Positions 4,677-5,507 of a stretch of 5,507 nucleotides of DNA are shown piece by piece. Position 1 is the stretch's first letter, and every line of letters begins with the position of its first letter. The notes under the pieces are model-generated. The model saw nothing but the letters and a program-made list of their open reading frames with translations. It was not told the DNA's origin and did no database searches. A program made the translations under genes and the position numbers. This DNA comes from JAGVMG01 sp964461105 (GTDB lineage: Bacteria; Chlamydiota; Chlamydiia; Chlamydiales; Rhabdochlamydiaceae). Where the stretch lies: assembly GCA_964461105.1 (NCBI GenBank), contig CAYWSY010000108.1, positions 1-5,507 of the forward strand, in the 5' to 3' direction.

Positions 4677-5507
4677 CTATCGCGTGAAGATTCCAGGCAT
4701 ATGGGGCTTGATCCTATCCGCTGCATATCCTAATGCAATCGAATACGCCCCCATGAAGATCCCTCGGGGCACTACCCCTTTAAAGAGAGCTTGTTTCCCT
4801 TCTGCGATGACAATGGAACGCAGCGCTGAAATCAAGTTTAGGCTCTTGCCCGAAGTATCCCCTTGAATACGAGTATTCGCAAGGTCTGCAGGGTTACTTA
4901 ACACGCCTGCCATCACCCCTGTAACCCCACTTGCCACAATCGCTCGCGTTCCATCATGAGGAATCACCTCATCTAATCGATCCTCGACAACTCTTCGCAC
5001 GCCAAAAAAGGTTCCAAACGTGATCGCGTCTCGCACAGCAATGGGAGGCACAGCTTTAAAAAAGCCCTTCATCCCTTCTTGGGCAATGACACGCTCTATT
5101 GCCTGTTTAGAGGACAGAGGCGTTGTTTCAAATTGCTGCACTTTACACACACGGTCTAAAGGAGCAATACAGAACGACGCGAGCGCTCCTGTTAAAAGCC
5201 CATTGGCAATTTTTTGACCATCGGTCAACGCGTCTGTATGAAACAGGTAACGTTGTGTCAGTCCGTTGATTAAAAATGGAAGGGCTCCATTGGGGATGGC
5301 TCCCGTACAATTTGGAAGCGTTCCTTTCCATAGCTGATGGATCGGAGGGGTCCCTGTTTTACAAGATCCGAATTCTTCTCGAATCTGTTTCCATTCCCCT
5401 GCTTGAATACGGGTTTTTAAGTAATCAAGCGGTTGCGTGAGGATCACTGCAACAGTATCTGCAAGTCCCCCTAATGTGACTGCTCCCCCGCCTAAAGGCG
5501 GGGGCTT
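4677..5507 (-). CDS. Mitochondrial carrier family (SLC25-like) transporter, 5' partial
   Basis: A six-helix, three-repeat carrier, normally found in the mitochondrial inner membrane and rare in bacteria (Legionella LncP is the studied case). The visible part has 276 residues, against about 300 for full members. The frame is open to the window edge, and the segment before the GTG at 5447 (GGGAVTLGGLADT) is the expected Gly/Ala-rich helix 1, so GTG is not the start. Numbering from the edge, signature motifs are QPLDYLKTRIQ (25-35), APLDRVCKVQQ (115-125) and NPADLANTRIQ (205-215). Each repeat also has its loop and even helix: LWKGTLPN (59-66), EGMKGFFKAVPP (144-155) and EGKQALFKGVVPR (236-248). 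Contact-point II appears to be Arg159-Asp160, the amino-acid-carrier type, not the Gly-Ile of ADP/ATP carriers. It could serve the bacterium's own membrane or be an effector sent to host mitochondria; the N-terminus is not visible. Confidence 0.93.
   Translation of the reverse strand, partial: KPPPLGGGAVTLGGLADTVAVILTQPLDYLKTRIQAGEWKQIREEFGSCKTGTPPIHQLWKGTLPNCTGAIPNGALPFLINGLTQRYLFHTDALTDGQKIANGLLTGALASFCIAPLDRVCKVQQFETTPLSSKQAIERVIAQEGMKGFFKAVPPIAVRDAITFGTFFGVRRVVEDRLDEVIPHDGTRAIVASGVTGVMAGVLSNPADLANTRIQGDTSGKSLNLISALRSIVIAEGKQALFKGVVPRGIFMGAYSIALGYAADRIKPHMPGIFTR
5485..5504. repeat. GC-rich perfect inverted repeat inside the carrier reading frame
   Basis: Arms CCCCCGCC (5485-5492) and GGCGGGGG (5497-5504) form a perfect 8-bp stem with a TAAA loop. 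It looks like a terminator stem but has no T-run on the minus strand. On the plus strand it is followed by CTT at the window edge, so a T-run there cannot be excluded. In the carrier frame it encodes Pro-Pro-Pro-Leu-Gly-Gly-Gly at the start of helix 1. Confidence 0.7.

Noticed and set aside
4603..4866. Plus-strand open frame across the carrier end and terminator
   Set aside because: It is the antisense shadow of the carrier gene with no recognisable domain, and it would translate both hairpins.
1..5507. CRISPR array, tRNA, rRNA, insertion sequence or prophage
   Set aside because: No regularly spaced direct DNA repeats, no tRNA-like cloverleaf, no rRNA-like stretch and no transposase or integrase motif were seen. 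The repeats present are at protein level.

Overview
This 5.5-kb window is bacterial. All six clear genes lie on the minus strand and are packed with short gaps. The genes suggest a host-associated, probably intracellular Gram-negative bacterium. A mitochondrial-carrier-family transporter is essentially a eukaryotic protein type, known in bacteria mainly from intracellular ones such as Legionella (LncP). A secreted IPT/propeller/PKD/FN3-like protein followed by a small beta-barrel fits my recollection of amoeba-associated Chlamydiae (Parachlamydiales-like) or Legionellales. No marker gene is present, so this placement is inference.

Layout in minus-strand transcription order. (1) 5507-4677: a mitochondrial carrier family protein whose 5' end lies beyond the window edge. 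Two hairpins follow it, the second a strong intrinsic terminator. (2) 4556-3930: a 208-residue protein with a signal peptide and a helical repeat of exactly 35 residues that resembles pentatricopeptide (PPR) repeats. (3) 3831-3481: a YjdM/PhnA-like zinc-ribbon protein. (4) 3428-2592: an alpha/beta hydrolase with an intact Ser-Asp-His triad. (5) 2514-676: a 612-residue secreted multidomain protein (IPT/TIG, seven YVTN-type propeller repeats, PKD, FN3-like). (6) 667-71: an eight-strand-type outer-membrane beta-barrel starting 8 bases after gene 5, almost certainly co-transcribed with it. The first ~70 bases may hold the end of a convergent plus-strand gene. No stretch over 300 bases lacks a gene.

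How the genes fit together: the last two genes look like a cell-envelope module, a secreted or surface propeller protein plus an outer-membrane barrel. The right-hand part pairs two genes of eukaryotic or organellar flavour, a mitochondrial carrier and a PPR-like repeat protein, but a terminator separates them and their products carry different kinds of targeting information. The hydrolase and YjdM genes show no clear pathway link to either group. The carrier deserves most attention: its contact-point II residues are Arg-Asp, as in amino-acid-type carriers, rather than the Gly-Ile type of nucleotide carriers.
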